Shown piece after piece: positions 23,152 to 35,340 of a stretch of 64,000 nucleotides of DNA. This stretch comes from Pezicula radicicola. Taxonomy: Eukaryota; Ascomycota; Leotiomycetes; Helotiales; Dermateaceae. A model generated the notes under the pieces. That model ran no database searches and was not told the DNA's origin. It worked only from the letters and a program-made list of their open reading frames with translations. Where the stretch lies: NCBI GenBank assembly GCA_003008705.1, contig PDUO01000001.1, forward strand, positions 1,116,001 to 1,180,000. Direction: 5' to 3'. Each line of letters begins with the position of its first letter. Positions within the stretch are counted from its first letter, which is position 1. The position numbers and the translations under genes are program-made.

Positions 23152-25021
23152 TTACAGTGCCTAGTCTTATAGTACACACCAGTGCTCAACAAGCAATTAA
23201 TGAGAACATAAGCGGAGGGAGGATGCTAAGACGAGGCTATTTTGACTGTTATGTTTCATTGACATTTTCATATTGAGCTTTAAACCACTTTTTAAACTTA
23301 TTTCGAGATGTTGTCCATGGAGCATCAGTTCTGTGGCTGACCGAGGCGCAGTAATGGCTTTACAGCCACCAGAAATTTACGTTTACTTACATAACGCACT
23401 ACCACTGGGGAAAGTCTTGACGGAAGACAGCTATCGTGGATGCAGGTGCAAGGGAAGTTTAAATACAGGTTGCAGGTCATCCTATCTTTAACCACAATCA
23501 CTTTACCTGTATGTGTCCGCTGTACCCCAGCCGCTGTGGAGAGAGCAGTATCCTGAACAACCGGAAGCGACACGGACCTTATTTAGTTCAGATGGTCTGG
23601 GGGGAGGAGGGGTGATTGGATGCCTCAATTTCCTCATGGGAACACCTCCCTGCATAGACCATGGTTCTGGAAAAGATTAGTGAAGGAGGTTGGTTGGGCG
23701 CGCACCTACTGTAGCTTCTAGAGCCTACGGAGCACCTAACGTATTTAGGACGGCTTGTGCTTTTTAGGTACTTTACTTTATTTTTGTTGAACATTGGAGT
23801 CTCAAAAAGGTAATGATAAGACTGTGTTCTCAAATTTGCATAGATTGCGGATCTAGAAAATAATGCAGCAAACATTCTGCCTCCTCCTTCATCATAGCAA
23901 ACTGCCTAGATGCTTGATGTGTTGTCTTTTGGCGCTACTCGTACTGTGTCCAATAAGGGCATTTCTTTGCGGCTTCTCGCCAGGTCCGGAGGAGACAGCA
24001 GTCTCAATTTCTCAAACTCGTAGATCTCGTTAAAAGAGATTAGAGAATAATAGGAGACGAGGGAAGTGTTCTGGTTGGACCTAGCTGGGAAGCCTATCAT
24101 AGTACATACCACTTGTGCATACTCTGAAGTTTGGTAACGGTTATTGTCTCAGAGAAAGCGCTCTTACAAGTAGAGGTCGCTTGCAGAGGGTGATGGTGTT
24201 AACCATGGAGAAGCTTAAAGATTTCGTGCGCTTGCTGCATGAGACATCCAGTACAGTACGGTGATTTATTTATTTTATTTTAGAAAAGGACCTTTCTGCA
24301 GCATGATCCGTTCTTGGCTTGGGGCTGAAGCTGCAAGAGACGAAAGTGGAAGAGCGGAAGGTCTCGTGAGTGGGTGGGATAACTCGACTGGGCGAACGAT
24401 CACTGTTACTCCATACTGAAAGGTAAACCTTTCGCAAGGGCAGCCGAATGAGCAATGGACACCCTAGTCGCTGCAGATCACCTACGATCGAAGCTTCATC
24501 CTCTTGTTGTTTTCAACGCACCCTGGCCCATACCCTGCACAACTCCATACCCGTACCGGATATTCGAACCAAAGACTGCATGCATGTCTATGTATATATT
24601 TAAAGAGCCATCGCTGACGGCTACCCTAAAGGGCTCTAGAGTTATCCTTGCATAGGAGGAGAAGCAGCAAGTGTTTCTTAAGTTGAGGGCGCTTCAGTTT
24701 GAAGGGTAAAGAACTAAAGGGAGGTAGGTACAGTACCGCAGTAGGTACTATACTGTCACAGTGTCAGCAATCCCAAATATAGGGTAGGCTGAGAACCAGT
24801 GCCTCTTTCGGGCACCATCTCCGGGCCCGCATGCTTGGGAAACTGGGGCGGCGCATGGGGCGTAGGCCATGGGAACAGAACAACACTTGTACTTTCAGTA
24901 CAGTCTGTACTACTGTACGAAGTAATAATGGGAGGATCCAGGTTGGTGATGAGATGAACAACATTACATACAGTATTATTTCCTATCTCCATCTCTCTGC
25001 AGGAGAAAAAAAAAAGACTAA

Positions 25022-25050
25022 CATGACCATGACCATGACCATGACCATGC
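25022..25050 (+). repeat. CATGAC hexamer microsatellite
   Basis: About four and a half tandem CATGAC units precede CATGCATG. It is non-coding and lies in the long upstream region of the zinc-finger gene. Confidence 0.85.
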
Positions 25051-26269
25051 ATGTGGCACAGACGACATGCGCATCATTCATTCATTGATTATTATTAACA
25101 TCAGCAGCATCATAATCATCAGCAGCAACAGCAGCATGCGATCGATACAGAGGCATACTCTCTGGTTACAACAGTATCACAGCCATTTTTCTTCAGTTGC
25201 GCTGGGAGGAACGGGAGCAAGTTGCAGGACGGCTACAGTTGACACAGCCTGCAGACGATACTGTACTGTGCTGTACTGTAGACGCCGACACGGCTTGCAG
25301 ATGTAAGCCCTAAGCTAGGGCGTGCATCAGACTTACCAGATTGGTAATTTGGTAGGTACAGAGGACTCAGGGAGCGGAATTGATTATTGCAGCAAGCGCC
25401 GCCAGCCAGGGTCTGCGAAGAGATGAATGGACGTGAAGCGTGGAATGGTGGATACTGGGAAAGATGGCTTGAGCCTTGAAGCACGATCCGAGCCTTGCTA
25501 GCCGTTGGAGCGGGATCCCACGCCCGGGCTTTGTATCCTCTACTGTAAGTCAACCTTGAACTCTTCTATCCCTCCCTACCTACAGCCTACAGAACACTAC
25601 ACTACACTATACTACAGAGGCTACAATAATGGATACAGTAGTCCAGTACAGGCGCTACTGTACACCCCCTGGCTGCCCCTAGCCGCACTGGAGACCCTGG
25701 GCCTTGGTATCATACTCCCCCCCCAATCTGTCAGTTGCTGACACTCCGTTCCTGCTCTCCCTCTCTTAAGCGCCTGATGCGACCTATCCCGGGTTATATT
25801 TATGTATATTCCCTGCTCTTCTCAGCCTGCGTGGGCTTGGACGCCTCTGCTCCTGTATCCTGATCCAAAAAATTCCCCACCCCATGAATCCATGATTGTC
25901 GACATGACATGGGCCCGGCCCGTCGACTACAGGCCAGAAGGCAGTGGGCAGAGGGCAGCCTTCTCTGAACCTTCAGTCTCTTCTTCTGCTTCTCTTGTAA
26001 ACATAGTCGCCGCCATCTCCAGCAATGCCCCGCGACGCGTTCTATCTTTGTGTTTTGGACTGCGCGTTGATTCGGAATATCGATTCTTGAAGTCTCTCGA
26101 CGAGCAGTATTTCCAGCTAGTGCCGTAATCCCAGGGTTATTTCTTACTACCTCTCACTACCGTTGCCCTTACAGACATCTCCCGGTTAATCTTGAGCCAT
26201 TCTGCCCTGAAATTGGGCCCAAAGAGCTCTATTTCAGTCGGCTGTGCTGCAAGGCTGTAGGGGTTCATC

Positions 26270-29200
26270 ATGTCGAGCCTCAAAGACATCATGGATGTCG
26301 ACGTGGAGCCGCTTGAGTCTCAAGCATATAGAAGGTCAAAGGAAGCCGCCGAGCAGCAAGAAGCTTCTCGCCGTAGCATCATCAGCCCAACATCTGCCAC
26401 CCCCTCTCCTCCAGTTGATGACGGTAAAGGCAAAGCACCCGTCAGGCGCCGCAGGTCAAATCGAGTCTCGAAAGTTCCAGGTCAGTCAGTAACACCACGC
26501 TCAGGCGCGGGGCGTCGTCGAAGCAGCGCTACATCAGATGCAATGGACTATGCGCCCACGATTCATGCCGGAGGCTCAGCTCAGGAGAGCATGTCGGGCA
26601 GTCCTCGACACTCATCAAGAGGGTCGGAGCCCGCACCAGAGATGCCCGTCAAATATACACCTGTGACCGGTCGTATAAGCAGGGCTAAGAAGGGTGTTCC
26701 GGTGCATACCTGTGAGATTTGCAGACCCGCAAAGGTACCGGCTTTCCTGTTAATTTTGAGTCCTCTGGATTGTATTGTTAACGAGTAAATAGACTTTCAC
26801 TAGGGCAGAACACTTGAGGTAGAAGCATTTATCCTATATCCTACTAGCAGGCCTTGTCTAACATTATTACTAGACGCCATCAATTATCACATCAGAAACC
26901 AGCCTATCCTTGTACTTTTGAAGACTGTGAAAGAGCATTCCATCGTCCTGACCTGCTTGCTCGGCATCTCAATCGACAGTAAGTCATTCGGGTCCGGAAA
27001 TGTAGATGGGTGTTAATCTGATACAGCGAGACTCAAGGGGAAAAGGCCTACAGGTCTGGGGACAGAAGGAGTAGAGCTTCGTCAAGCGCCTCGGAGAATC
27101 ATGAGCCTTTACTGAAGGTTGAAACTCCGCAAGAAGATAATCCTACCAGCGAAATTCAGGTATATTCTGCACATTCCACAACTTCCAAACCTACAGTTTC
27201 TAGCAACGAAGATCCCACGGCTACGTCCCAGGTTGGCCGAGTTACTAGTAGCTTTGAGCCTGTGAATTTCTCTCCTTCGTCTCAGAACACTCCATCTTCT
27301 GGAGGACCTGCTCGTAGGAGCGATGGTGGTGGCACTTCTAGACCTCCTCGGTCAACTTATGAGCAGATGACATCGTCATTTTCTGTTAGACCAACTGTAG
27401 AGAACGGAAACCAGGGAATATACTCCGGGCATATGTCACAAGTCCTGGAAGTAGCGTCTGAGACAGAAGAAGCAGGATTTCCAGGTTATCCTGCTTCCCA
27501 CGTACTACCGAACCTCCGAATCCCCGAAGATTCCTTTTTGCCTGGGCTTTCTTATACGCAAGAAAGTTCGCCCTGGTGCTCATCGGCTTCTGACAGTACT
27601 TACTCAACACAGTCTGATACTTGGGTTCGTCGAGGTCGTTCGGCTTCAATAGCTACGATTCCAGACTGGCCAGGACAAGCTTTGGCTACACAGTGGCCTT
27701 CTAATACTAACAGCACATCGGCCCATGAACTTCGAAGTCCTGCTTTTGGGGCCATAGCAGAACATTATCAGACACCTTTTACATCTCCCGGGATATCCCC
27801 ATCTACTTCCTCTCAAGTGCTTTTGGATGTCCCTGTGTTTGGTGGATATTACATGGAATCAGTGGGTACTCCAACCCTATCGACGATTAATAAGTCATTC
27901 GCTCAATTAGTTCCAGCGTCCCCTTCACGAGTATCCAGTTCCAGATTGGGAAGCGCTGGCAGACGATCGAAGGAATTGGTGGAATCACAACTAGCAGGTT
28001 TAATGCCGTCTGGGCTGGCATCCGGTCACTTACCCTCCTCGCAGTTTGATACCTACCTCTCCGATTACCGTCAATTCTTTGATCCTCTATTTCCTATTAT
28101 TCATCATTCAACATTCGACTTTAGTGCAGATCCTCTTCCTGTCCTGGCAATGGTTGCAATTGGCACACGCTACTCTGACCGCCCCGAAGCTCGCAAACTT
28201 GGGATGACCATTCATGACCACTGTCGGCGGAGCATTGACCTCGTAGGATTCTTCTGATTTCCGATAGACTGTATCATACTAATTGATCACTAGTGCGCAA
28301 GCTGGACTCTGTCAACCATGCAAGCTATTTTATTAACAGAAATATTTGAACGTTTTCATGGAAAGAAGCCTCATGTCCGTCGCTCTCAATTGTTTGAGGG
28401 GCTTTATAATAGGGTGAGCTGCAATTATAATTTTGGCGTGTTGAATACAGACTTGCTAACTTGATTAGCTACTACGCGAGCCTTGTGAAGTATGGCAAGT
28501 GCAACAACTCCAGAACACGACACTTCAGCAATCTGATCTTGATGTTCAATGGATGCAATGGGTTGACAGCGAAGCGAGACGACGTCTATTTAGTGCTTGC
28601 TTAGTTTTCGACACCCATCAGTCACTTTACTACGAGCAGCATCGTTCGAACGGGCAGCAGCTTGACACGATTCTCTCCCTGATATGCATTCCATGCCCAG
28701 AAAAACTATGGGACGCCCGCGAATCAAAAGTTTGGCAAACAGAGTGGCAGGCAGAGCCTAACAACCGACCTAACCGCGTGATTGAACAATTCCCAGGAAA
28801 TAATATTCTCCGTCAATCACCGTTCACACAGGCGCTGATTATTTGCTTCATTGCCTGCCAAATTCCTACGCGCGACCATCACAAGATTCCCGACCACTTT
28901 TCCCCCTCTTGGCCCCATTGCCCACCACTCTCACTCCTCGCCGAGCTCCCCAGTACTCCACTTGTGAATACTTACTTGGCTCTATATCATACTCCACTGC
29001 ACGATCTTCTTGGTGTCGCGGGTGATACCTGGGTATTCGGCCGTAAAATCACACCTTTATCCGCCTTTAAATCCACGCAAGCACGCCTGAAAACATGGTC
29101 TTCCTCCCTAGCCGCAGCAGTAGCAACTCAATACGCCTGCCGAGTTCTTCAGGCTTCCCTCTCAAGTACTGAGGAACGACATAATGGTGGTTTATTCATC

Positions 29201-29566
29201 TCGGATTATTGGAGTCTATATGTCTCAGCCCTTATCTGCTGGGCGTTTGGCCACCGATACCAAAGTGGTGGTAGTGGTACCAACTCCAGGTCAAATTCTT
29301 CGATGGCCACTGATAGAAATGCAAAAAGCGATGCTGTAGAAGCCACAAGGATTAGCGCACTCGATTACACAAGTGCCATGCTAGCTCTGAGCCCTGGCGA
29401 ACTGTCGAGTAGTAAAGCAAATATGAAGGGCGAGACCAGTGGGGTAATAGATATTGTCAGGACGAGGTTGGAAATAGATGGCGTTGGGAGCCATTCAATG
29501 ACTATTGTTGATGCCATAGGCGTTCTAATCCGCCTCAAAGAAGTTGGACGAGGAAAGTATTTCTAG
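26270..29566 (+). CDS. C2H2 zinc-finger transcription factor with fungal-specific regulatory domain
   Basis: A nuclear DNA-binding regulator is predicted. I rebuilt six exons, 26270-26734, 26793-26818, 26874-26978, 27027-28242, 28294-28413 and 28469-29566, whose sum closes at 1009 residues. Residues 1-140 are disordered and basic. Finger 1 (HTCEICRPAKTFTRAEHLRR plus HQLSH, about residues 148-171) is split by two introns; the 26-nt exon encodes TFTRAEHL and part of an Arg codon. Finger 2 has the C-x4-C pattern, YPCTFEDCERAFHRPDLLAR followed by HLNRH. A Ser-rich linker leads to the Fungal_trans domain from about residue 510: FDTYLSDYRQFFDPLFPIIH, then LCASWTLSTMQAILLTEIFE and WMQWVDSEARRRLFSACLVF. 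This tandem-C2H2 plus Fungal_trans layout is common in filamentous fungi. I cannot name the ortholog or its targets. Confidence 0.9.
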
Positions 29567-30600
29567 TGTTTCTTTTTTCCCTTTTTTTTTCTGTACCATC
29601 TAAGTTCTGAGCGGTGTAATGCATGTTTTTCTTTTTCTTCGGTGGTTTCCTTTTATTCTTGGCTAGAATCATGCGACTCACGATTGTATGACGGGAATCT
29701 CGGTGTCATTTCTTTAATTTTACGTATATGTTTCAGCATTTTGCATTTATTTTCCTTTCTCTTCTTGTGGTACCTTCTTTCTTCTTGCTTCAGTGATGTA
29801 AATAAGGGCTTTCATTGTGTGGAGTTGGCATTACATTTGGCGAGCAGGATATTATATACCCATCGGTTTGCCTTGGAGGGAACAGACTAAAATACGTTTT
29901 ATTAGAGCCATCTTAATCAGAGAATTCAAAAATACAATGGACCTTTCAAATAGGACTTTGAGACAAGATTTCTCCAAAATGTCACCGTCATGCGTGAAAG
30001 CTCTGCAGTGCACTTGTTAGTTGAACACCCGTCATTCAAGGACTTGTTTACATCAGCCTCAGTATATAAGATTAAAATGAGTAGCCTACAAGGCCTAAAA
30101 AACCAATGCGCGCGGTTAAACAAGTTTAAGTTAAGTAATCAATCAATTGAGCCCGAGTAAATTAGATTAAACGTGTCATTCATCACTGCAAGCAACATTT
30201 GTAGACCAGAGATTTACTAAACGCTAGGCACTCAGTTAATTGGAACTGTATGTGGTCATGGCATGAACTATGATTTAATGCAACGGGAGACTAAGAATTG
30301 GGCCCCCAGAGTTGCTACACTTTCCAAAAACCAATGATTACAGCTCCCGCACCTCTCATCGTTGATGCATACAAAGCGCCTCCAAACTCGATGCGCGCAA
30401 AAATAGGACATGGTATTGTGAAAACGAAAAATGCAACGTTAAGAACATCTCCAGCATATCCCACTCGTCCCGAATCTCCATATTACGTTTGCCCAAGGAA
30501 ACACGCTGCCATTATCATACACCAACGTGCCAACGACCAAATATTACTGCATCCACCATTCGCCTAGCAATACTGGATACCTCATCCTCCATACCTTGTC
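29567..30600. other. Convergent 3' region of the zinc-finger gene and the CRP1-like gene
   Basis: This 1.0 kb tail-to-tail spacer is T-rich just after the transcription-factor stop (29570-29800) and AT-rich beyond. No gene is supported. Confidence 0.55.
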
Positions 30601-33068
30601 CTACTTCTTTTCCTTGTCAGAAAATTTGGCCTTGATCTTGCCGAAGATGCTCGTACGCTTCTTCTTTTTGTCTGTTGACGGCGAGCTAGCTGCGCTATCA
30701 GTAACCTTGCTGCTGGACGGTGTGCCATTCTTTGAGCTGGAATCCTTCTGGGGAGTAGCAGGGCCAGTAACCTTGTCAGTTGTGGTGGAAGCTACCCCTG
30801 TGGTTACGGTTGGCTGTGTGTGGCTACCTGGAACCGTACCGGGCGAGACATCTCTTGATTCTGGGCTAGGGGTGGCGAGCTTGGCAGCCTCCACTGATTT
30901 CGGTGCTGATTCTCCCGTGGATGTCTCTGGCTTGACCTCCTCTAAAAGCTCTTTCTCAACGGCCTTCTTTTCAAGAACAGCCTCTTGATTAGTAGTGGCT
31001 TCGGGGCTCTGTCCAGATTCGGCGATTGACTCCTTAACAATCTCTGGCGTGTCGTTGGCGGAAATCTCATTGGTAGTTGTAGGGTTGATGGAATTCTGAA
31101 CGGATTCTGGGAGCTTGCTTGTTACAGCTACGGCAGCTCCACCAATAGCAGCAGCAGTCTCACCAGCAGTGACGGCTTTTTCGGATTTGTCGGTGCCCTT
31201 TCCTGATGTGCCCTCAGATGTTGATGGAGCGACAGGTACCTCATCCAGGAGCTCCTTCTCCACTGCGGTTTTCTCTTTGACCTCTTCTGGGACAGCGCTT
31301 GCTTCTGGAGCCACTCCCGCCTCTTCCTGGCTTTCCTTGACAATTTCTGGCACCTTTGTGGATTCGAGAGGGACGTTGGCGGCGAGCTGGGAAGTGGTGC
31401 TCTGGGGTCCAGCCGATTGGATGGTCGGACTAGCATCAAACGTACCCACTCCCACAGCACCAATTGGTAGACTTGATTCAGGAATCAAGTTCTTTGAAAT
31501 GGGTGGTATGTCCAAAACGCCCGTACCATTGGTATCCCGCTCGGCCTGTGGTGTAACAACAGGTGGGAGCACTGGGGCGTTGCCAACACCGCCGCTCTTC
31601 TCATATGATTCCTTGTCGAGCGTGACATTGTTGTGAATTGAGTTACCGGTTACTGTGTTTGGATCTGGGAGCTTCTCTCCGGGAGCAATATTTACGGGAG
31701 GGTTGACGGCTCCGGGAAATGCTGGTAGGGGCGAAACGCTAACCGTCTGCTCAGACTCAGCCTGTTTGGCTTTGTCCAGTGCTACGAGCTCAGGATCATC
31801 GCGGACACCTGAGGTGAGGGTGTGTCCGGGTTCTGGAATTGGGTTGACGGAGAACTCGTCCTTCTCAGTGGCAGCGGGGGTTTCTGGGAAAGCACCTGGA
31901 AGATCTGAAGATCCGCTCTGCTCAAGTGGGGTCTTCTCGAGAGGGACATCTTTTGCCAGCTCGGCGGTGGTGGAAGTAGGGGCAACTCCAGACATGATGC
32001 TGGCGGTTGTAGGTGTGTGCTTGACAATTCGGTCTGTGGTGAGGACGTTGTTTACGTTGCCCGAGGGATCCAATTCTTGAGGAGCTGTGTGGTCAGTAAC
32101 CCAATTGCCGTCGACAACGAACTGCAAGAACAATGATATTAGCTAGGCACACTTGAGTTGGCGAAGAGATGTTTGAAGAGGATTCGGGGATACGATGGAT
32201 CTTTAAAGAGAGGCGCAGTGCAGTGCAGTGAAGAGGAAGAGTGGCATGTAATTTTTGGCGGGGTCCGGATTAGGCGATGCTGGGCTGCTAGGTCTGCGTA
32301 ACACCCCCGGTCTTGTAGCTTAAACAGGCCATTGCCTGCTGAGCAGGGAAGCGAACCAACTTTGAAAGCTCACCGCTGCGTCATACTTTAGACAACCAGG
32401 CGCAGGGTCCAACAAAACTGAGTGCACGTTGTAGAAATAGGCTCTGCAGCATTCCACAGTGACGCACACTGCTTGATTATTGCGTGCCGAGTCGGTGGGG
32501 GGATGGGGAGGCGAGCAGCTTGCGCAAAGCAACCTCAGCACGACCACCACTGCGGGAGCTCTGTGGAGAATGAACAATAATAAGCTCCAAGAGACGGTAG
32601 CTTAAAGCTCATTCAACTTCGATTGAGCGAGAGGACCGCTAGATCTCGCCCATGGTCTGTTGGATTGCACAGCGTATGCGACGACTGAGACATGCAGAAA
32701 TGGTATGGTGGTGAACTATGATTGTTCTCCTCTTCACGCACCTTGTAGTATATCTTCTCGTCGGCCTTGGACAGCGTCACGTTCTTCTCAAAGACTTCGC
32801 CAGTCTTTACTAATTGCTCCGACTTGGACCAGTCGTCAAAGGTTCCTGTTACGAAGACTTCTGAGGCCGGGTGCTCCCTAATATGACCTGTCAGCGCATG
32901 TTCTGGACGGTGTAAATACAGCACGTCAGCAGCACATTATCGATCGCGACCGCGACCGCGAGTAGAAGAGAGCTGGCTGGCTGCGCAATAGCATTCAAGG
33001 CGCGCAGATCGGAAGGCGAATGACGAGCAGGAGGATGCACGGTACCATTTGAAGACGAAACTACCCAT
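30601..33068 (-). CDS. Crp1/Mdg1-type protein with AMPK-like glycogen-binding domain (CBM48)
   Basis: Yeast Crp1 binds cruciform DNA and Mdg1 is a multicopy suppressor in pheromone signalling; the molecular role of the filamentous homologs is unclear. The exons are 33068-33046 (7 codons), 32877-32742 and 32121-30601, giving 559 residues. Residues 1-85 form the E-set/CBM48 fold: FVFKWEHPASEVFVTGTFDD, then KIYYKFVVDGNWVTDHTAPQ. The remaining 470 residues are disordered, acidic and Pro/Ser/Thr/Val-rich. Two long near-repeats are clear, around VPEIVKESQEEAGVAPEASA and TPEIVKESIAESGQSPEATT, each followed by AVEKELL. The tail is strongly basic (KKKKRTSIFGKIKAKFSDKE). The 620-bp second intron (32122-32741) is unusually long for this window. 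The GGAG acceptor of exon 2 was chosen because it alone restores the conserved FKWEHP join. Confidence 0.88.
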
Positions 33069-34069
33069 CGCGACGACTTGCGAAAATGGGTTTGGAGCTT
33101 GAGATGATGGACTTGTAACGGGAGTGGGAGCGTAGCCTAGAGCGAATTGGAATAACTGCTGGTTGACTCGACTGTCGCTCTGTCTGGTGCTTGGGGTTGA
33201 GGAAGCAATGTTGGAGGATGGACGAGGAAGAGGCAATGGACTCGGAGATTATTCTTCGTCTATCCTTCAGGTTCCAATCTGCAGCTGTGACTGTGCGGCG
33301 GCACGAGCAGAGACACCGATAAGATTTGCGAGGTTGGGTGTGGAGTATGCGCGGGCGGGTGATTAACTGTAGGAGTAAGGCGAGCGTAGGTATTATTATT
33401 CTGGGGAGAAGTTTTAGAAGACTGGAGGGCGAGGTGCACAGTTGCAAGAGAATTAACAAAGAGGTGGCAGAATTAAACGTGGTGTTGTACCTGATTGAAT
33501 TCAGGAAGGCTGGGCCGAAGAACTAAGCTACCCTGCTGGTGGTAGAATCAACCGCCACGTCGCCTTTGTGCTTAAAAGGTGAAAGACTACCACGACTCAA
33601 ATGCGTGTGGAAATGAAAGCGGAGGGTGGTAATTCAGAGCATGCATGTGTGTTTGGGTGATTCAATTGATTGATTAGATGGAGTGATTGAAATGGCGATA
33701 TGCTCCCAAGATGGATAGCGCATCCCATTTTACCATTCACCAGTGAGCGCCTGCAAAAAAAAGCTAGTCGGGAGTTGCGTTCGTGGTTGGATGCTTAGAA
33801 TGACGTCGAGAGGGGCAGTAATACAGAGGGGAGAGCGTACTATGTAGGCGCGATACAAAGGTACAGCTCTGGAAGACACACTACCTCTGTAAAGCCGACA
33901 CCGAAGTTCGAAGCCATTGGCCACGAAGCCACTGCTAATATCATTACAACACAGAATAGGTAAATAATCAAAGAACTCCTCCTGTAGCTGCCGCAGTTAC
34001 GGACCTTATTAGATGCGATGGCTGGTTCCCCCTCAACATGCATTCAGTCTCTACTTTACCGTACCGTAC

Positions 34070-34202
34070 GAATTGGTTTATAAGAGATCATTTTGAATGA
34101 ATGTCTTTTCAGATGATTTGAGTATCTCACTTAATCTAGGTAACTCAGTTGATTTAGGGAACTTAGTTGCCCCAATGAAAATGATCTCTTATAAACCAAT
34201 TC
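34070..34202. mobile_element. MITE copy 2 (about 133 bp)
   Basis: The arms GAATTGGTTTATAAGAGATC (from 34070) and GATCTCTTATAAACCAATTC (to 34202) are perfect inverted repeats, extended inward by ATTTT/AAAAT to about 25 bp. The interior holds three adjacent 18-bp units on the minus strand: AGTGAGATACTCAAATCA (34114-34131), ACTGAGTTACCTAGATTA (34132-34149) and ACTAAGTTCCCTAAATCA (34150-34167). The same unit occurs in copy 1 on the plus strand. Both copies are preceded by ACCGTAC, which either belongs to the element or marks a preferred target. Confidence 0.82.
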
Positions 34203-35340
34203 GGACGATACCTTGCCTCCTGTATCTTCCCCCGACATCACTTCTGCAGCCCTTCGGTAATTCGTACTTTACCGTACCGTACTTTACTGTACTGTACTGC
34301 TCATCCCCTCCCCCTTCAAACCGATTCGTGCGTGATTCATGATTCGTGCCCCCGGCGATGAGCAATCATCTTCTGCGCCTTCTCCTTATCAGTTTATACA
34401 CGCGGGCCTCGGCTCGCACCATCGGTTGTTCCGTTCCGGAGTCACGTTCTATAGTCACCTAACGATACAGCAAAAGAATAGCAGCAGGAGGTACAAGAGA
34501 GAAAGAATACCAATGTTAGATGCTTAATTGTAAAGAGATGGTGAGGAGCTGGTGAGCATAGCACGGGCTGGTGGTGCCCATTGATCTCCGAGGTCCCCGA
34601 TGCTCAAGTGAAAGGATGACAGAGGATTGATATCCGAAGATTGGTGAAAGTACTTCCTGGAGCAAGTGCTCACATCTACTGGATGTAGACAGTGCACCAC
34701 ACAATTGTTCGCTGTAGGCAACAGCATGGAGTTAGGCGAACACTAGAACGCTAGAATCTGGCCAGAATCTGCTCCTTTTGCAGGACTGATAAAGGAATAC
34801 TTATAGAAAGCAGAACCGAACAAATTAAAAGGGGATCTTACAGAATACGACGACATGGTGGTGGTGGTGCAGCGGTGGAGGAGGAGATGTATGTTGGAAA
34901 GAGGTTCAGGGTCAGCGAAAATCCTTATGCCTCCCGTCCCTACCAAGGAATACTCACGTGGACTCAACCCCTCAACAATTCTCATCGTCATCGTCATGCT
35001 GCACAGCAGCAGCAAATGTACATACAAATTGTATGGGAGAAGTCTTCTCCTTCCTAGACGAAGGACTAAGTGAGACTTTGCAATTTAGCGAGAGGTTGCG
35101 AGCCAATGGACACTCGCTTCTCATGCACCCCAGATCCACCATCATCGAGCCGCATACATGAGCACCAATGACAGACGTCACATGTATCGGAGGCTCCTCC
35201 GTACTCTAACTAGGCCGTCTGATTGTCCCTGACTGCCGTAATCGGCTGTCGGGATGATGGGGGTAGATGAGAGGTGTCTCAAGAAAGAGGAAGGTGTGCA
35301 GTAAGTAGTATGAGACTCGTAGGTAGGTCTTCCGTTCCGT

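Larger units (their letters stand above)
21979..26269. other. 4.3 kb gene-free region upstream of the zinc-finger regulator
   Basis: This is the longest stretch without an intact gene, apart from the island at 33-38 kb. It is AT-rich up to about 24.3 kb and then mixed, with GTAC/CTGTAC palindromic words (24725-24920, 25255-25285) and a CATGAC microsatellite. It contains one MITE copy (23001-23151). Open frames are short and none has domain content. The last 500 bases should be the 5' leader of the transcription factor at 26270; several short upstream ATGs occur there, for example near 25890-25910. Confidence 0.55.

Noticed and set aside
24545..24585. Possible tRNA B-box around ATATTCGAACC
   Set aside because: The spacing does not match GGTTCGANNCC and no A-box or acceptor stem could be folded nearby by eye.
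31115..32080. Two + strand frames of 173 and 141 codons
   Set aside because: They are antisense to the low-complexity tail of the CRP1/MDG1-like protein. Their Ser/Thr/Gly-rich content mirrors that composition.
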